Assembly: GCA_016802295.1 (NCBI GenBank)
Contig: JAESIW010000200.1
Coordinates: 5,127,667-5,191,666 of the forward strand
Length of the DNA: 64,000 nt
Origin: Brachionus rotundiformis
Lineage: Eukaryota > Rotifera > Eurotatoria > Ploima > Brachionidae
Reading direction: 5' to 3'
The translations under genes and the position numbers were made by a program. Of this stretch, positions 63,763 to 64,000 are shown piece by piece. Numbering within the stretch: position 1 is the first letter of the stretch; each line of letters opens with the position of its first letter. The notes beneath the pieces were generated by a model. It was not told the origin of the DNA, did not search any database, and saw only the letters and a program-made list of their open reading frames with translations.

Positions 63763-64000
63763 TTTTTACCATGTTTTACGGCTATTTACCTTAATTTACG
63801 CAAAATATAGTTATGAATAAAATTTACGTAAAATTAAGTAAATTCACATTTGAGGAGTTGAAGGAAGTTGATTATCACCTACTATCTTTATCCTTTATTT
63901 TAGTGACATTCAAATGTGAATTTACTTAATTTTACGTAAATTTTATTCATAACTATATTTTGCGTAAATTAAGGTAAATAGCCGTAAAACATGGTAAAAA
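63763..64000. repeat. Perfect inverted repeat, 90-bp arms, 58-bp loop
   Basis: Arm 1 (63763-63852) and arm 2 (63911-64000) are exact reverse complements over 90 bases, starting TTTTTACCATGTTTTACGGC and ending TTCACATTTG. The loop (63853-63910) holds a piece of LINE reverse transcriptase. Part of arm 2 (GTGAATTTACTTAATTTTAC and the following 36 bases) is also present at 62643-62698. The repeat runs to the window edge and may continue beyond it. Confidence 0.9.

Larger units (their letters stand above)
61364..64000. other. Intergenic to window end, repeats only
   Basis: Contains a dead LINE reverse transcriptase (minus), a TIR element and a perfect palindrome, each listed separately. The frame at 63474-63683 (minus, 69 codons) has no domain and is not accepted. 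Confidence 0.5.

Noticed and set aside
1..64000. CRISPR array, bacterial operon or phage region
   Set aside because: No spaced direct repeats of CRISPR type and no bacterial gene organisation; spliced genes on both strands show eukaryotic nuclear DNA.
1..64000. Functional tRNA or rRNA genes
   Set aside because: No cloverleaf with matching arms or rRNA core was seen by eye; the best tRNA-like patch, near 48385, pairs poorly.

Overview
The window is eukaryotic nuclear DNA. It is very AT-rich. Most introns are 45-75 bp with plain GT...AG borders, several long genes have no intron, and much of the space between genes holds decayed transposon pieces. The gene set is animal: paired-like homeobox genes, rhodopsin-like receptors, a SYT14/16-like synaptotagmin, a METTL24-like protein and an ERICH6/FAM194 protein. 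The compact introns, composition and lineage-expanded receptors suggest a small-genome spiralian, and a monogonont rotifer such as Brachionus fits best. That placement is inference from memory of such genomes and was not tested.

Layout. 1-13 kb: an orphan protein with a PH-like region, a four-TM protein, a secreted protein with a bacterial-looking C-terminal motif, a METTL24-like methyltransferase, eIF2B epsilon and a four-exon mitochondrial bL17 (MRPL17). 13.7-18 kb: two almost identical GPCR genes in tandem with a dead LINE between them. 18.5-21 kb: a 16-exon MATE (SLC47-type) transporter that needed splicing to assemble. 21-24.3 kb: two EF-hand genes and a lipid phosphate phosphatase, all on the minus strand. 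25-28 kb: a divergent homeobox gene and a third GPCR. 28-38.8 kb: about 10 kb almost without genes, holding only an orphan developmental-looking gene with a TATA box (32.7-33.8 kb) and mobile-element debris. 38.8-43.5 kb: an SLC35G/EamA transporter and a long disordered protein rich in LN[RK]T repeats. 45.5 kb: a second paired-like homeobox gene. 48.7-51.5 kb: an eight-exon SYT14/16-like gene. 52-54.3 kb: two unrecognised genes. 54.4-56.9 kb: an eight-exon ERICH6/FAM194 gene. 57.3-58.3 kb: a broken TRPA-like channel remnant. 58.5-59.6 kb: a trypsin-like serine protease. 59.6-64 kb: a mobile-element graveyard with piggyBac-like, hAT-like and TIR elements, a GC-rich repeat, a dead LINE reverse transcriptase and a perfect 90-bp inverted repeat at the window edge.

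There is no operon logic and the genes look independent. The only local families are the GPCR pair and the EF-hand pair. I did not find a convincing undescribed molecular system. The observations most worth following are the mosaic identity of the GPCR pair, the terminal palindrome built from nearby sequences, the GC-rich 419-bp repeat and the possible bacterial-type secreted protein. Exon borders were placed by eye from splice dinucleotides, reading phase and family similarity. Each multi-exon model has a total length divisible by three.
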